This document shows positions 1 through 6,757 of a DNA stretch of 64,000 nt, in pieces. Numbering within the stretch: position 1 is the first letter of the stretch; each line of letters begins with the position of its first letter. The DNA is from Actinomycetales bacterium (GTDB taxonomy: Bacteria; Actinomycetota; Actinomycetes; Actinomycetales; Dermatophilaceae). The position numbers and the translations under genes were made by a program. Under the pieces are notes generated by a model, which made no database searches, was not told the DNA's origin, and saw only the letters and a program-made list of their open reading frames with translations. The stretch covers positions 794,171 to 858,170 of the forward strand of contig JADJTP010000001.1 of NCBI GenBank assembly GCA_016711095.1, in the 5' to 3' direction.

Positions 1-97
1 GGACGGCTCGCTGCGCACCGAGCGGATTGCGTCCGTGTTAGGCGTGGTCGCGGCGTTGGCCATCGGTCTGGGCCTGCTTCGCCGCCGCAACAGCTGA
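1..97 (+). CDS. C-terminus of a membrane-anchored protein (partial)
   Basis: The frame open from base 2 to the TGA at 95-97 encodes 31 residues: a short polar stretch, one hydrophobic segment (VLGVVAALAIGLGLL) and a positively charged tail ending RRRNS. This looks like a C-terminal membrane anchor with an inside-positive end. The body of the gene lies to the left of the window, so no family can be named. The stop codon falls inside a 19-bp tandem repeat. Confidence 0.5.
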   Translation, partial: DGSLRTERIASVLGVVAALAIGLGLLRRRNS

Positions 98-137
98 GCG
101 CCGCCGCAACAGCTGAGCGCCGCCGCAACAGCGCGAG
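81..137. repeat. 19-bp tandem repeat across a stop codon
   Basis: Three copies of a 19-bp unit with the core GCCGCAACAGCTGAGC begin at 84, 103 and 122; the third diverges at its end. The first copy carries the last codons and the TGA of the partial gene at the left edge, so the gene tail has been duplicated downstream. Replication slippage is the simplest origin. Confidence 0.85.
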
Positions 138-160
138 GGGGCGGGGCTGGGGGTCTCAGG

Positions 161-322
161 CGGCTGCGGCAGACCGTGGCGTCACGGAACGACCCGGTAT
201 GCCGCGAGGGCGGCTGCGGCAGACCGTGGAGTCACTCAACGACCCGGTATGCCGCGAGGGCGGCTCCCGCAGACCGTGGAGTCACTCAACGACCCGGTAT
301 GCCGCGAGGGCGGCTCCCGCAG
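161..322. repeat. 50-bp tandem repeat, 3.2 copies
   Basis: Units start at 161, 211, 261 and (partial) 311 and differ at only a few positions. Each complete unit contains one GTATGCCG octamer followed by CGAGGG. No credible gene covers 98-394; open frames through the repeat are low-complexity by-products. The array lies between the partial gene at the left edge and the convergent DUF726 gene. Confidence 0.9.
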
Positions 323-394
323 GAACCGCCCTTTACGGGTCGTGCCACGTGGTGCGCCGCTAGGGATGGTTCCGCGGCCGGACTTGGTCGCGCT

Positions 395-2092
395 TCACAA
401 GAGTTGGACGTTCTGTTGATACTCGAAGTGAGTCTTTACGCGGTCCGTGACGTCTACGTTCACAAGTTTGCTCGACGGCGGAGCGAAGCCTGCAAGCCCG
501 GCGGCGGCCTGTCCAGCCTGTGCGGCCGCGTAGACGAGCTTCAGGACCTTGTCTTTCCTCGAGTGATATCCGTAGACAGATTCGTCAACTGCGGCGGTCA
601 GCGCGTCCCAATTGCTCTTGGCCCCGACGGCTGCGCCAAGAAGGTGCGCGCTTTGGATCCGCGGTCCGCCCGGCTTTGTGCCGAGAGCCTCGGCCGCGAC
701 GGCCATGACGCGGGCACCGAGGCTGTGGCCGATGAGCACATAGGACTCGGCCTCCGTGCGGGCGAGGAGGTCGCCGACGATGACACCGGTCTTGTCAGCA
801 CGGCTTTTGGCGACATGCCAAGGGTTCTTGGCGACGTCGGCGACAAACAGTGTTGGCCCGACGAAATGGCCGAAGAATTTTGCTCCAACCTTGGTGGCGT
901 GCGCGGCTGCTCCCTGGATGGCGCTGACGCCGGTCGCCGTCCCCAGCAGTTGACCGGTTAGTACGCCAAAATCCTTCAGTTCCTTGGCGCCCCATCGCAC
1001 GCGGTACACGGGCGAGTCCGGGTACCGCGCATTCACGATGGGCCGCCAGCCGCCCCATTTCTCATTATCGCCCTCGGTCAGGAAGCCGTTGGCCACCAGG
1101 ACAGGCACGCCCCCCTTGCCGGGGCGCAGCAACTCGATGCGGAAGGACCTGTCCTCCCGAAGGTAGGCGTTAGACACGGAAGCGCCGAGCGTTCCTCCCA
1201 CAGCAGCACCGACGGCCGTGACAACGGCAGTACCCCCGGCGATACCCAGTCCGCCGACGGCGAGGCTGCCACCACCGAGCAGGGCGAGGCCGTGCGAGGT
1301 TGCGGCGGCTCCAGACAGGCCGCCAAAGACTCCGAGGGAGCCGATTGCCCCGCCGATCGCGGGGGCGGCGATGAGCGCTAGCGGTGCCGCGACGACCAGG
1401 CCCACACCGCCCAATGCGACACGTTTGGATGCAGTGCTCAAGTCAGGCCGCTCGTACTGCAGGAAGTCCTCGTAGTCGTGAAGCTCACCGAAGCTCCCCT
1501 GGGCCTTCTCGAAGCCCGGAATCTCGTGGCGGTGTTCGGCGCAGTATTGCGGGACGCGTATCGCACCGCGCTCCCGCACGGCCATGTTGTCGCAGCCAGG
1601 GGCCACACACGGAAGCGTCGGCGACCCGCATCCTTGGCACACGTACACAGGCAGTTGCCCCGCCGGCCGGTTCGACTTGAGGTGCTCGGTCTTGGCGAAG
1701 CACGACGAACACCAACCGTGCTTCGGCTCATAGGGTGAAAGGTCGTCGGCGACGTCAGCAATCCATTGCGCGACCTTCGCGTAGGCGTTTGAGCGTTTCT
1801 CGGCCGCCTTCTTCCGCTCCTCCGCCTGCTTCAACGCAGTATTTTGCCCCTTCGGGTCAGCCACCTCCAAGGCAGCCGCAAAGGATGTGGTGCGCGCCTC
1901 ATGCCACGTCTTGGCGAAGGCCCACGCGTTACTCAGCAGTGCGGGGTTTTCCTTTAGGACCCCGTCGCTTTCGACAGTGGGCTCGAGGTCGGTGATGTTT
2001 CCGGCCAGCGTGAGGGTCGCGCCCTGATCGGATACCACCTCGACCCTGAGATGCGTTCCCTCAACGACGTGGGCGTGAATCGATCCTGACAT
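395..2092 (-). CDS. DUF726 (TMCO4-like) alpha/beta hydrolase with zinc-ribbon
   Basis: About 565 residues from ATG 2092. A Cys-rich ribbon (CSSC, CQGC, CVAPGC, YCAEH) lies near residues 125-185. It is followed by a Gly/Ala-rich hydrophobic stretch that could enter a membrane, then an alpha/beta-hydrolase domain containing VANGFLTEG and the nucleophile elbow IGHSLGARVM near residue 450. This order matches DUF726 proteins, predicted lipase-like hydrolases whose substrate is unknown. A longer frame reaches 2344, but the added 84 residues are Arg/Pro-rich and unlike a real N-terminus. It stands alone, convergent with the gene at the left edge. Hydrolase fold is well supported; substrate cannot be inferred. 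Confidence 0.75.
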   Translation of the reverse strand: MSGSIHAHVVEGTHLRVEVVSDQGATLTLAGNITDLEPTVESDGVLKENPALLSNAWAFAKTWHEARTTSFAAALEVADPKGQNTALKQAEERKKAAEKRSNAYAKVAQWIADVADDLSPYEPKHGWCSSCFAKTEHLKSNRPAGQLPVYVCQGCGSPTLPCVAPGCDNMAVRERGAIRVPQYCAEHRHEIPGFEKAQGSFGELHDYEDFLQYERPDLSTASKRVALGGVGLVVAAPLALIAAPAIGGAIGSLGVFGGLSGAAATSHGLALLGGGSLAVGGLGIAGGTAVVTAVGAAVGGTLGASVSNAYLREDRSFRIELLRPGKGGVPVLVANGFLTEGDNEKWGGWRPIVNARYPDSPVYRVRWGAKELKDFGVLTGQLLGTATGVSAIQGAAAHATKVGAKFFGHFVGPTLFVADVAKNPWHVAKSRADKTGVIVGDLLARTEAESYVLIGHSLGARVMAVAAEALGTKPGGPRIQSAHLLGAAVGAKSNWDALTAAVDESVYGYHSRKDKVLKLVYAAAQAGQAAAGLAGFAPPSSKLVNVDVTDRVKTHFEYQQNVQLL

Positions 2093-2446
2093 GACCGAAT
2101 CGTTCCACAACCTCAATCTGCCCCAGTGGTTGGGGCCGGAAAGAGGTGGGAACCACGGGACAGGTAGCTTTGTGATGGCGGGCCCTACCCACCCGGCGTC
2201 CACGGGGTTCTCTAGGCGCCCGCTCGGCGCCCGCCGCGGTGGCGAGATCTGTCGGCGCAGCGAGCCGAACCGGCCCAGTCGGCGGATCCGTCGGCCACTG
2301 CCGACCACTGAGAAAGTGAGCCTGACGCCCACGGAGCGGCGCACCTTCGCCGTCGGGCTGTGACGCGCTCAAGCCATCTGGTCGATGCGCCCTCCACCGC
2401 GGACGCGCCCGACTCATGAGTGGAGGATTTCCTAGACGACAGCAGT

Positions 2447-2473
2447 AGAGCCCGGCCCAACCGGCCGGGCTCT
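2447..2473 (-). terminator. Hairpin downstream of tRNA-Lys
   Basis: An 11-bp perfect stem (AGAGCCCGGCC / GGCCGGGCTCT) with a 5-base loop lies 13 bases past the 3' end of tRNA-Lys. It lacks a strong T-run, as is common for high-GC actinobacterial terminators, and could act in both directions. Confidence 0.65.
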
Positions 2474-2486
2474 TGACCTGCAAAGT

Positions 2487-2561
2487 TGGTGCGCCGCCAG
2501 GGATTCGAACCCCGAACCCAGTGATTAAGAGTCACTTGCTCTGCCATTGAGCTAGCGGCGC
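2487..2561 (-). tRNA. tRNA-Lys (CUU)
   Basis: Read on the minus strand, a cloverleaf starts GCGCCGC at 2561 and pairs with GCGGCGC near the 3' end. The anticodon loop GACTCTTAATC holds CUU, and the T-loop is GGTTCGAAT. The encoded CCA follows discriminator A at 2490, so the mature body is 2490-2561. A hairpin follows at 2447-2473. Confidence 0.95.
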
Positions 2562-2623
2562 TAGCCGAGCGGAAACTCTACAGGGTGGCCGGCATCGGCA
2601 GGAAATCGGCTGCTCGGCTCCAC

Positions 2624-3301
2624 TCAGTTGCCGGCCTGAGGAGCCTTCCCGCGGTTGCGACGCGCCCAGATCCCCAAGCCGAGGGCGACCGCCAGCAGCC
2701 CGCCGCCGAGGCCGATCCAGAGGATCCCTTCGCTCGAACCGCTCGGGGTGCCGGCTTCCTGGGCTGAAGTGACCGATGGGGCGGTCATCGAGGGCGCCGA
2801 GGGCGCGACCGGATTCGACGCCGAGGGAGCCGACGGCGCGACCGAAGTCGACGCCGTGGGCGCAGACGGCGCTGGCACGCTCGCCGTGCCGCTCGCAGTG
2901 CCGGTCACGCTGAACTTTGTCTCGCCGGAGATGGGGTGCCCGTCGGCGCTGACGACCCGAAATGCGATCCGATAGGAGCCCGGCCCGGGATCGGCGAGGG
3001 TCGCCGCCAACGTCTTGCCCGTCACCGTGGGGGACCCGAGAGTCACGATGACGCCCGAGCGGGTCAGCGCAAGCTGCGCGAATCTCGGGTTGATGTCCTC
3101 ATTGAACGTGAGCGAGATCTGCCGCGGCCCCCGGTCCAGGACGGATCCGTCAGCGGGGACGACCGCCGAGAGCTCGCTGTGCGCGGGGACCGGCGCGACG
3201 GCATACGTGGCCTGCAGGGGGTGTGCCGCCGCGGGGAGAGGCGCGAGGGCGAGCACGGCAGACGCGAGCGGCACGAGCGCTCCGGTTAGCCGCGAGGTCA
3301 C
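2624..3301 (-). CDS. CopC-domain copper-resistance protein, secreted and membrane-anchored
   Basis: GTG 3301 is chosen because AGGAAGG lies about 9 bases upstream, and translation then opens with a signal peptide (TGALVPLASAVLALAPLPAAA). The mature protein would start with His, as in CopC proteins where the N-terminal amine and His bind Cu(II). A CopC/YobA-like beta-sandwich follows (residues about 30-135, with ADGSVLDRGPRQISLTF and SADGHPISGETKF), then a Ser/Ala/Pro linker and one C-terminal membrane segment ending in RRNRGK. 225 residues. It is predicted to act outside the membrane in copper binding or delivery. No CopD partner is adjacent. Confidence 0.8.
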   Translation of the reverse strand: MTSRLTGALVPLASAVLALAPLPAAAHPLQATYAVAPVPAHSELSAVVPADGSVLDRGPRQISLTFNEDINPRFAQLALTRSGVIVTLGSPTVTGKTLAATLADPGPGSYRIAFRVVSADGHPISGETKFSVTGTASGTASVPAPSAPTASTSVAPSAPSASNPVAPSAPSMTAPSVTSAQEAGTPSGSSEGILWIGLGGGLLAVALGLGIWARRNRGKAPQAGN

Positions 3302-3411
3302 GGTCCGCCGCCTTCCTGCTCGGCCAGTTGCCAAATCCCAACCTACCGTCGAAGAGTTCGCCGACCAGCGGGTGGCCAGCTGCGGCGCCATGCCGCCGGG
3401 ACGGGCGGCTG

Positions 3412-3846
3412 CTAAACCACAGCCGCCCGGCCGGGGTCGTCGGTGACGGGGTCGATCACCTCGAATCCGAGGCTAGCGGCGGCCCTGGCCATTTGGGCGT
3501 CATGGGTGACGATCGTGACCCTCTCCGCGCCGAGCCGCAGCGCCGACGCGATGTGAACCGAGTCGGCCCCGCCGAGGACGGTATCGAGCGCGATGGCTTC
3601 GTCGATCAGGTCGTCCCCGATGGCGATCAGGGCGAATTCGTCCAGGTACTCGTTGGCCACGTCGGTGGCCAGCCCGGCGTTCTTGACGACCCGCAGCACC
3701 TCCAGTTCGAGCATGCGTGAGCCGACGAACCTGTCACCAGCGGCATACGCGGATTCGAACCACTCCCGGGCCGCAGCGGACTTGTCCGCGATCGCTCGCA
3801 GCAGCACCGACGAGTCGACGAACCAGGTGCGCTCAGATGAGGCCAT
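3412..3846 (-). CDS. VapC-like PIN-domain toxin ribonuclease
   Basis: 144 residues, the usual VapC length. PIN-domain acidic residues are visible: Asp11 (FVDSSV), Glu47/49 (LELE), Asp95 (GGADSVHIA) and Asp116 (VTHD). Such proteins are Mg-dependent RNases that cleave RNA, often tRNA, when released from antitoxin. The start at 3846 overlaps the end of the upstream antitoxin gene by 14 bases, which couples their translation. Toxin activity is inferred from family and pairing; no target can be read from sequence. Confidence 0.82.
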   Translation of the reverse strand: MASSERTWFVDSSVLLRAIADKSAAAREWFESAYAAGDRFVGSRMLELEVLRVVKNAGLATDVANEYLDEFALIAIGDDLIDEAIALDTVLGGADSVHIASALRLGAERVTIVTHDAQMARAAASLGFEVIDPVTDDPGRAAVV

Positions 3847-4126
3847 CGAACTTGGCCCGTTCGGCGTCGAGCGCAGCACCAAGGTCGATGCCGGTGGCGA
3901 TGGTGGGGAAGCGGCGAGCCGACCGGGGAGCGGTACTGCGGGAAGGTCGGGCGAGCCCGGTGGCCACCAGTTCGTCGAGCGGATCGCCGGAACTCTCGAT
4001 CTTGGTGATGCGGTATGCGGCGTGGCCGCGGCGCATCACGATAACCTCACCGTGGTCCGCGAGTCGCGTCGCCCGGGAGGGGTTCTGGTTCAGCTCGGTA
4101 AGCGTGATCGACGTCACAACGAACAT
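3833..4126 (-). CDS. Phd/YefM-type antitoxin partner of the PIN toxin
   Basis: 97 residues from ATG 4126. The N-terminus (ITLTELNQNPS, then EVIVMRRGHAAYRI) matches the Phd/YefM DNA-binding fold; the C-terminal half is Arg/Ala-rich and would wrap the toxin. A GTG at 4117 is an alternative start, because TAGAAT on the minus strand (4132-4127) would place a leaderless transcript near it. It precedes and overlaps the toxin gene, the normal order for these pairs. It probably represses the operon; repeated TTCTAG motifs lie at its start. Confidence 0.78.
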   Translation of the reverse strand: MFVVTSITLTELNQNPSRATRLADHGEVIVMRRGHAAYRITKIESSGDPLDELVATGLARPSRSTAPRSARRFPTIATGIDLGAALDAERAKFDGLI

Positions 4127-4144
4127 TCTAGCACTTCGTTCTAG
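4126..4144 (-). promoter_or_regulatory. Possible toxin-antitoxin operator
   Basis: Two TTCTAG hexamers start at 4126 and 4139 (plus strand), 13 bases apart, overlapping a TAGAAT -10-like hexamer and the antitoxin start. Antitoxins of this family bind such sites in their own promoter. The assignment rests on position only. Confidence 0.3.
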
Positions 4145-4199
4145 TTTGGGTGGGCGCAGGGGTCCCGTCGAAGACGCCAGGAACGACGCAAGCATGAAG

Positions 4200-4238
4200 A
4201 AACCCGCCCTGACTTTTTGACCTAGTCAGAACGGGTTT
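4200..4238 (-). terminator. Terminator of tRNA-His
   Basis: AAACCCG at 4200 pairs with CGGGTTT at 4232-4238, and an inner CTGACT pairs with AGTCAG. It lies 5 bases past the tRNA-His 3' end and may also separate it from the toxin-antitoxin promoter. Confidence 0.75.
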
Positions 4239-4243
4239 CCCAC

Positions 4244-4320
4244 TGGGGTGAGTGACGGGACTTGAACCCGCGGCACCCGGGACCACAACCCGGTGCTCTA
4301 CCAGCTGAGCTACACCCACC
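4244..4320 (-). tRNA. tRNA-His (GUG)
   Basis: On the minus strand the cloverleaf begins GTGGGTG with an extra encoded G-1 at 4320, the hallmark of tRNA-His. Anticodon GUG sits in GGGTTGTGGTCCC, the T-loop in GGTTCAAGT, and CCA is encoded after discriminator C at 4247. Confidence 0.96.
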
Positions 4321-4349
4321 ATGACGCGGCCGAGGCCGCGCACAGCCGC

Positions 4350-5063
4350 CTATCGTACCGGGTCTGTGGAGGTGCCGATGACCGCCCCATGATCGACGAC
4401 GTGGGCTTCACTGAGCGCCCGGACGGTCGCCGTGTCCGGCCCGGGCGGCGGAACGAAGATCGCGGCGCGGTAATAGCGCAGCTCGGCGATCGACTCGCGG
4501 ATATCGGCGAGGGCCCGGTGTCCTCCGGACTTGGCGGGGGAGTTGTGATACGCCCGGGGATACCAGCGGCGGGACAGCTCCTTGATGGAGGACACGTCGA
4601 TGACTCGATAGTGCAGCCAGGCCTCGAGTTCGGGCATGTCGCGGGCCAGGAAGACGCGGTCGGTGCCGACCGTGTTGCCGGCGAGCACGGCCTTGCGTGG
4701 TTCGGGCACCCACTGGCGGATATAGGCGAGCACCCGTTCCTCGGCTTCGCGCAGGCTGGTTCCCCCGTCGAGTTCGGCCAGCAGCCCGGAGACCGAGTGC
4801 ATGTCGACGACGAAGGGGTCCATCTGGGCCAGCGCTTCGGCCGGGGGAGTGATGACGACGTCCACACCCTCACCGAGGATGGTGAGCTCGTAGTCGGTGA
4901 CCAGCGCCGCAACCTCGACCAGGGCGTCGCTCTTCAGGGACAGCCCGGTCATCTCACAGTCGATCCAGACGATCCGGTCGGCGAGCGCCCGCTCGCCGGG
5001 TACGCCTGGCGCCCTGACAGTAGTCGGGGCCGTCGGGGTGGTCGGGGTGGTTGGCACGCTCAC
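4350..5063 (-). CDS. orn: Oligoribonuclease
   Basis: 237 residues with all DEDDh exonuclease residues: Asp35 and Glu37 (WIDCEMTGL), Asp135 (NTVGTDRVF), His182 and Asp187 (GHRALADI). The enzyme degrades 2-5-nt RNA fragments and linear pGpG in the cytoplasm. The first 25 residues are a Pro/Thr-rich extension. GTG 5063 is favoured because TACCCT lies 6 bases upstream on the minus strand, fitting a leaderless mRNA. Divergent from the PrsW-type gene; its stop is 30 bases from the tRNA-His 5' end on the same strand. The extra C-terminal tail beyond the exonuclease core is usual for actinobacterial Orn. Confidence 0.93.
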   Translation of the reverse strand: MSVPTTPTTPTAPTTVRAPGVPGERALADRIVWIDCEMTGLSLKSDALVEVAALVTDYELTILGEGVDVVITPPAEALAQMDPFVVDMHSVSGLLAELDGGTSLREAEERVLAYIRQWVPEPRKAVLAGNTVGTDRVFLARDMPELEAWLHYRVIDVSSIKELSRRWYPRAYHNSPAKSGGHRALADIRESIAELRYYRAAIFVPPPGPDTATVRALSEAHVVDHGAVIGTSTDPVR

Positions 5064-5122
5064 CCCCTCAGGGTATGGGGCGCGGAACCGCGCCGATGAC
5101 AGGCTCAGCTACCCTGGCGGCC
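5064..5122. promoter_or_regulatory. Divergent promoters of orn and the PrsW-type gene
   Basis: TACCCT on the minus strand (5075-5070) lies 6 bases before the orn GTG, and TACCCT on the plus strand (5110-5115) lies 7 bases before ATG 5123. Both predict leaderless transcripts from a 59-base spacer. No clear -35 is seen for either. Confidence 0.5.
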
Positions 5123-6340
5123 ATGTCGACAGGGGACGTCAACCGCCCGGCATACCCGAATCCGTGGGTGCAGACCGCTCCGGGGGCACTCGGCCCCCCG
5201 CGGGGTCCGGTCGCCAACCCGACCCACCGGCCCGGCCTTCGACGTGCCCTGCTGTATGGCGGGGTCGTCACGCTCTTCCTAGCCTCTCTGGTCGTCCTTG
5301 CTCTCTTCCTCGGCGTCTCTGTGGGCGCGCAGACCGCCCTGCTGGTAGCCCTCTTCGCGGCGTTGCCGCTGCTGGTCGTCGTACCCCTGTTCCTTTGGCT
5401 CGATCGCCTGGAGGCCGAACCGACCCGCTATCTCCTCTTCGCCTTCCTCTGGGGAGCCTTGTGCGCCCCCGTCGGCGCAGTGGTGCTCAACACCGGCTTC
5501 CACCTGTTGCTGCTGTCGGCCAAGACCGAGAACGCCGACGCCTGGAGCGCGGTTCTCAGCGCACCCCCTGTCGAGGAGGGACTCAAGGGACTGGCCGTGC
5601 TGGCGATCCTGCTCGTGCGTCGCCGCGAGTTCGACGGGGTGATCGACGGCATCGTGTATGCCGGTCTGGCGGGGGCGGGGTTCGCTTTCAGCGAGAACAT
5701 CCTCTATCTGGGAATGGCCTACGAGGAGGCCGGTTCGCGGGGGTTGACCGAGGTGTTCATCGTGCGGTGCTTGCTCGGGCCGTTCGCCCACCCGCTGTTC
5801 ACCGCGTGTATCGGCGTGGGGCTCGGGCTCGCGGTCTCGGTGGCGCCCACTCCTTTGGCCAGGGTGGGGTTCGGGCTGGCCGGCTACGCGTGCGCCATTC
5901 TGCTGCACGCCGTCTGGAATCTGTCTGCCTCGACCGGCACGTATTGGGGGGTCTATCTCGCGTTCCAGATGCCTGTCTTCGCGGCGTTCTTGATCATGCT
6001 GCTCGTGCTCCGGGCGCGCGAATCCGGGGCGGTGCGCCGATATCTGAGCCAGTATGCCGACGCCGGCTGGCTCACCCACCCGGAGGTCTCCATGCTTGCC
6101 TCCCTGTCCCAGCGCCGGGCGGCGCGGGCCTGGGCGAAGGCACAGGGCGGTGCCCCGGCGGCGCGGTCGATGCGATCCTTCCAGGACGTCGCGAGCGACC
6201 TGGCGTTGCTGCGGGCGCGGGTGGTGCGTGGCGCAGCGGAGGTGGCTGCGCACGAGCACGAGCGGGCGTTGCTCGACGCGCTCACCGGCCACCGGCTCGC
6301 GCTGACGTCGCCGCCGCCGCGCCCTAGACTAAGTCGCTAG
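5123..6340 (+). CDS. PrsW-family intramembrane metalloprotease
   Basis: 405 residues. After a Pro-rich cytoplasmic N-terminus (about 45 residues) come eight or so hydrophobic segments. The three PrsW motifs are present: EEGLKG near residue 150, the SENILYL segment near 190, and the His of LLHAVWN near 262; these bind the catalytic metal in PrsW/CAAX-type proteases. B. subtilis PrsW cleaves an anti-sigma factor; no anti-sigma gene is nearby, so the substrate here is unknown. The C-terminal 100 residues are Ala/Arg-rich and cytoplasmic. ATG 5123 is chosen over upstream starts because of the -10 at 5110-5115. Confidence 0.85.
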   Translation: MSTGDVNRPAYPNPWVQTAPGALGPPRGPVANPTHRPGLRRALLYGGVVTLFLASLVVLALFLGVSVGAQTALLVALFAALPLLVVVPLFLWLDRLEAEPTRYLLFAFLWGALCAPVGAVVLNTGFHLLLLSAKTENADAWSAVLSAPPVEEGLKGLAVLAILLVRRREFDGVIDGIVYAGLAGAGFAFSENILYLGMAYEEAGSRGLTEVFIVRCLLGPFAHPLFTACIGVGLGLAVSVAPTPLARVGFGLAGYACAILLHAVWNLSASTGTYWGVYLAFQMPVFAAFLIMLLVLRARESGAVRRYLSQYADAGWLTHPEVSMLASLSQRRAARAWAKAQGGAPAARSMRSFQDVASDLALLRARVVRGAAEVAAHEHERALLDALTGHRLALTSPPPRPRLSR

Positions 6341-6365
6341 CCGTCCGCAATCCGGGCGCCAGTTT

Positions 6366-6438
6366 GCCCCCGTAGCACAACGGATAGTGCAGCGGCCTTC
6401 TAATCCGCAGGTTGCAGGTTCGAGTCCTGCCGGGGGCG
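6366..6438 (+). tRNA. tRNA-Arg (UCU)
   Basis: GCCCCCG at 6366 pairs with CGGGGGC at 6431-6437, discriminator G at 6438, CCA not encoded. The anticodon loop CTTCTAA gives UCU, and the T-loop is GGTTCGAGT. The last bases of the gene are the first bases of a downstream tandem array, so the array probably arose from the tRNA end. Confidence 0.96.
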
Positions 6439-6685
6439 CGAAGCGCCACCGGCAGAAGTAAACAGGGGCTCGAATGTCAGTGAGAGCCCCGACGGGGGCG
6501 CGAAGCGCCACCGGCAGAAGTAAACAGGGGCTCGATGTCAGTGAGAGCCCCGCCGGGGGCGCGAAGCGCCACCGGCAGAAGTAAACAGGGGTCGAATGCG
6601 GGCCCCGAGGGGGCGGCCACCGGCAGAAGTAAACAGGGGCTCGAACGTCAGTGAGAGCCGCGACGGGGGCGCGAAGCGCCACCGG
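6431..6685. repeat. 61-62-bp tandem array starting in the tRNA-Arg 3' end
   Basis: Units start CGGGGGC(GCG) at 6431, 6493, 6554, about 6608 (degenerate) and 6664 (partial). Each full unit can form two hairpins: GGCGC-GAA-GCGCC, and GGGGCTC with GAGCCCC around 12 bases. The first unit begins with the seven bases of the tRNA acceptor strand. The space between the tRNA and the GTPase gene at 6758 contains nothing else I recognise. The array resembles in layout the tRNA-tail repeats of the E. coli tyrT locus; function is unknown. Confidence 0.88.
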
Positions 6686-6757
6686 ATCGGCGAAGGGGTT
6701 GGGCGTGTCGGGGTGGTTCAGGTTGAGTCGGCCTGACGGACTTGGAAGGATGCCGAT

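Noticed and set aside
176..961. 261-residue open frame starting in the 50-bp repeat
   Set aside because: Repeat-encoded start, then antisense to the DUF726 gene; no motif.
5279..6292. Long minus-strand open frame across the PrsW-type gene
   Set aside because: Low-complexity Arg/Gln/Glu protein without recognisable motifs; the plus-strand gene has all catalytic motifs.
6431..6685. CRISPR array downstream of tRNA-Arg
   Set aside because: Units are contiguous and alike over their whole length; there are no unique spacers and no cas genes.
6366..6757. Prophage or island attachment site at tRNA-Arg
   Set aside because: No integrase or phage gene nearby; repeats are tandem rather than flanking an insert.
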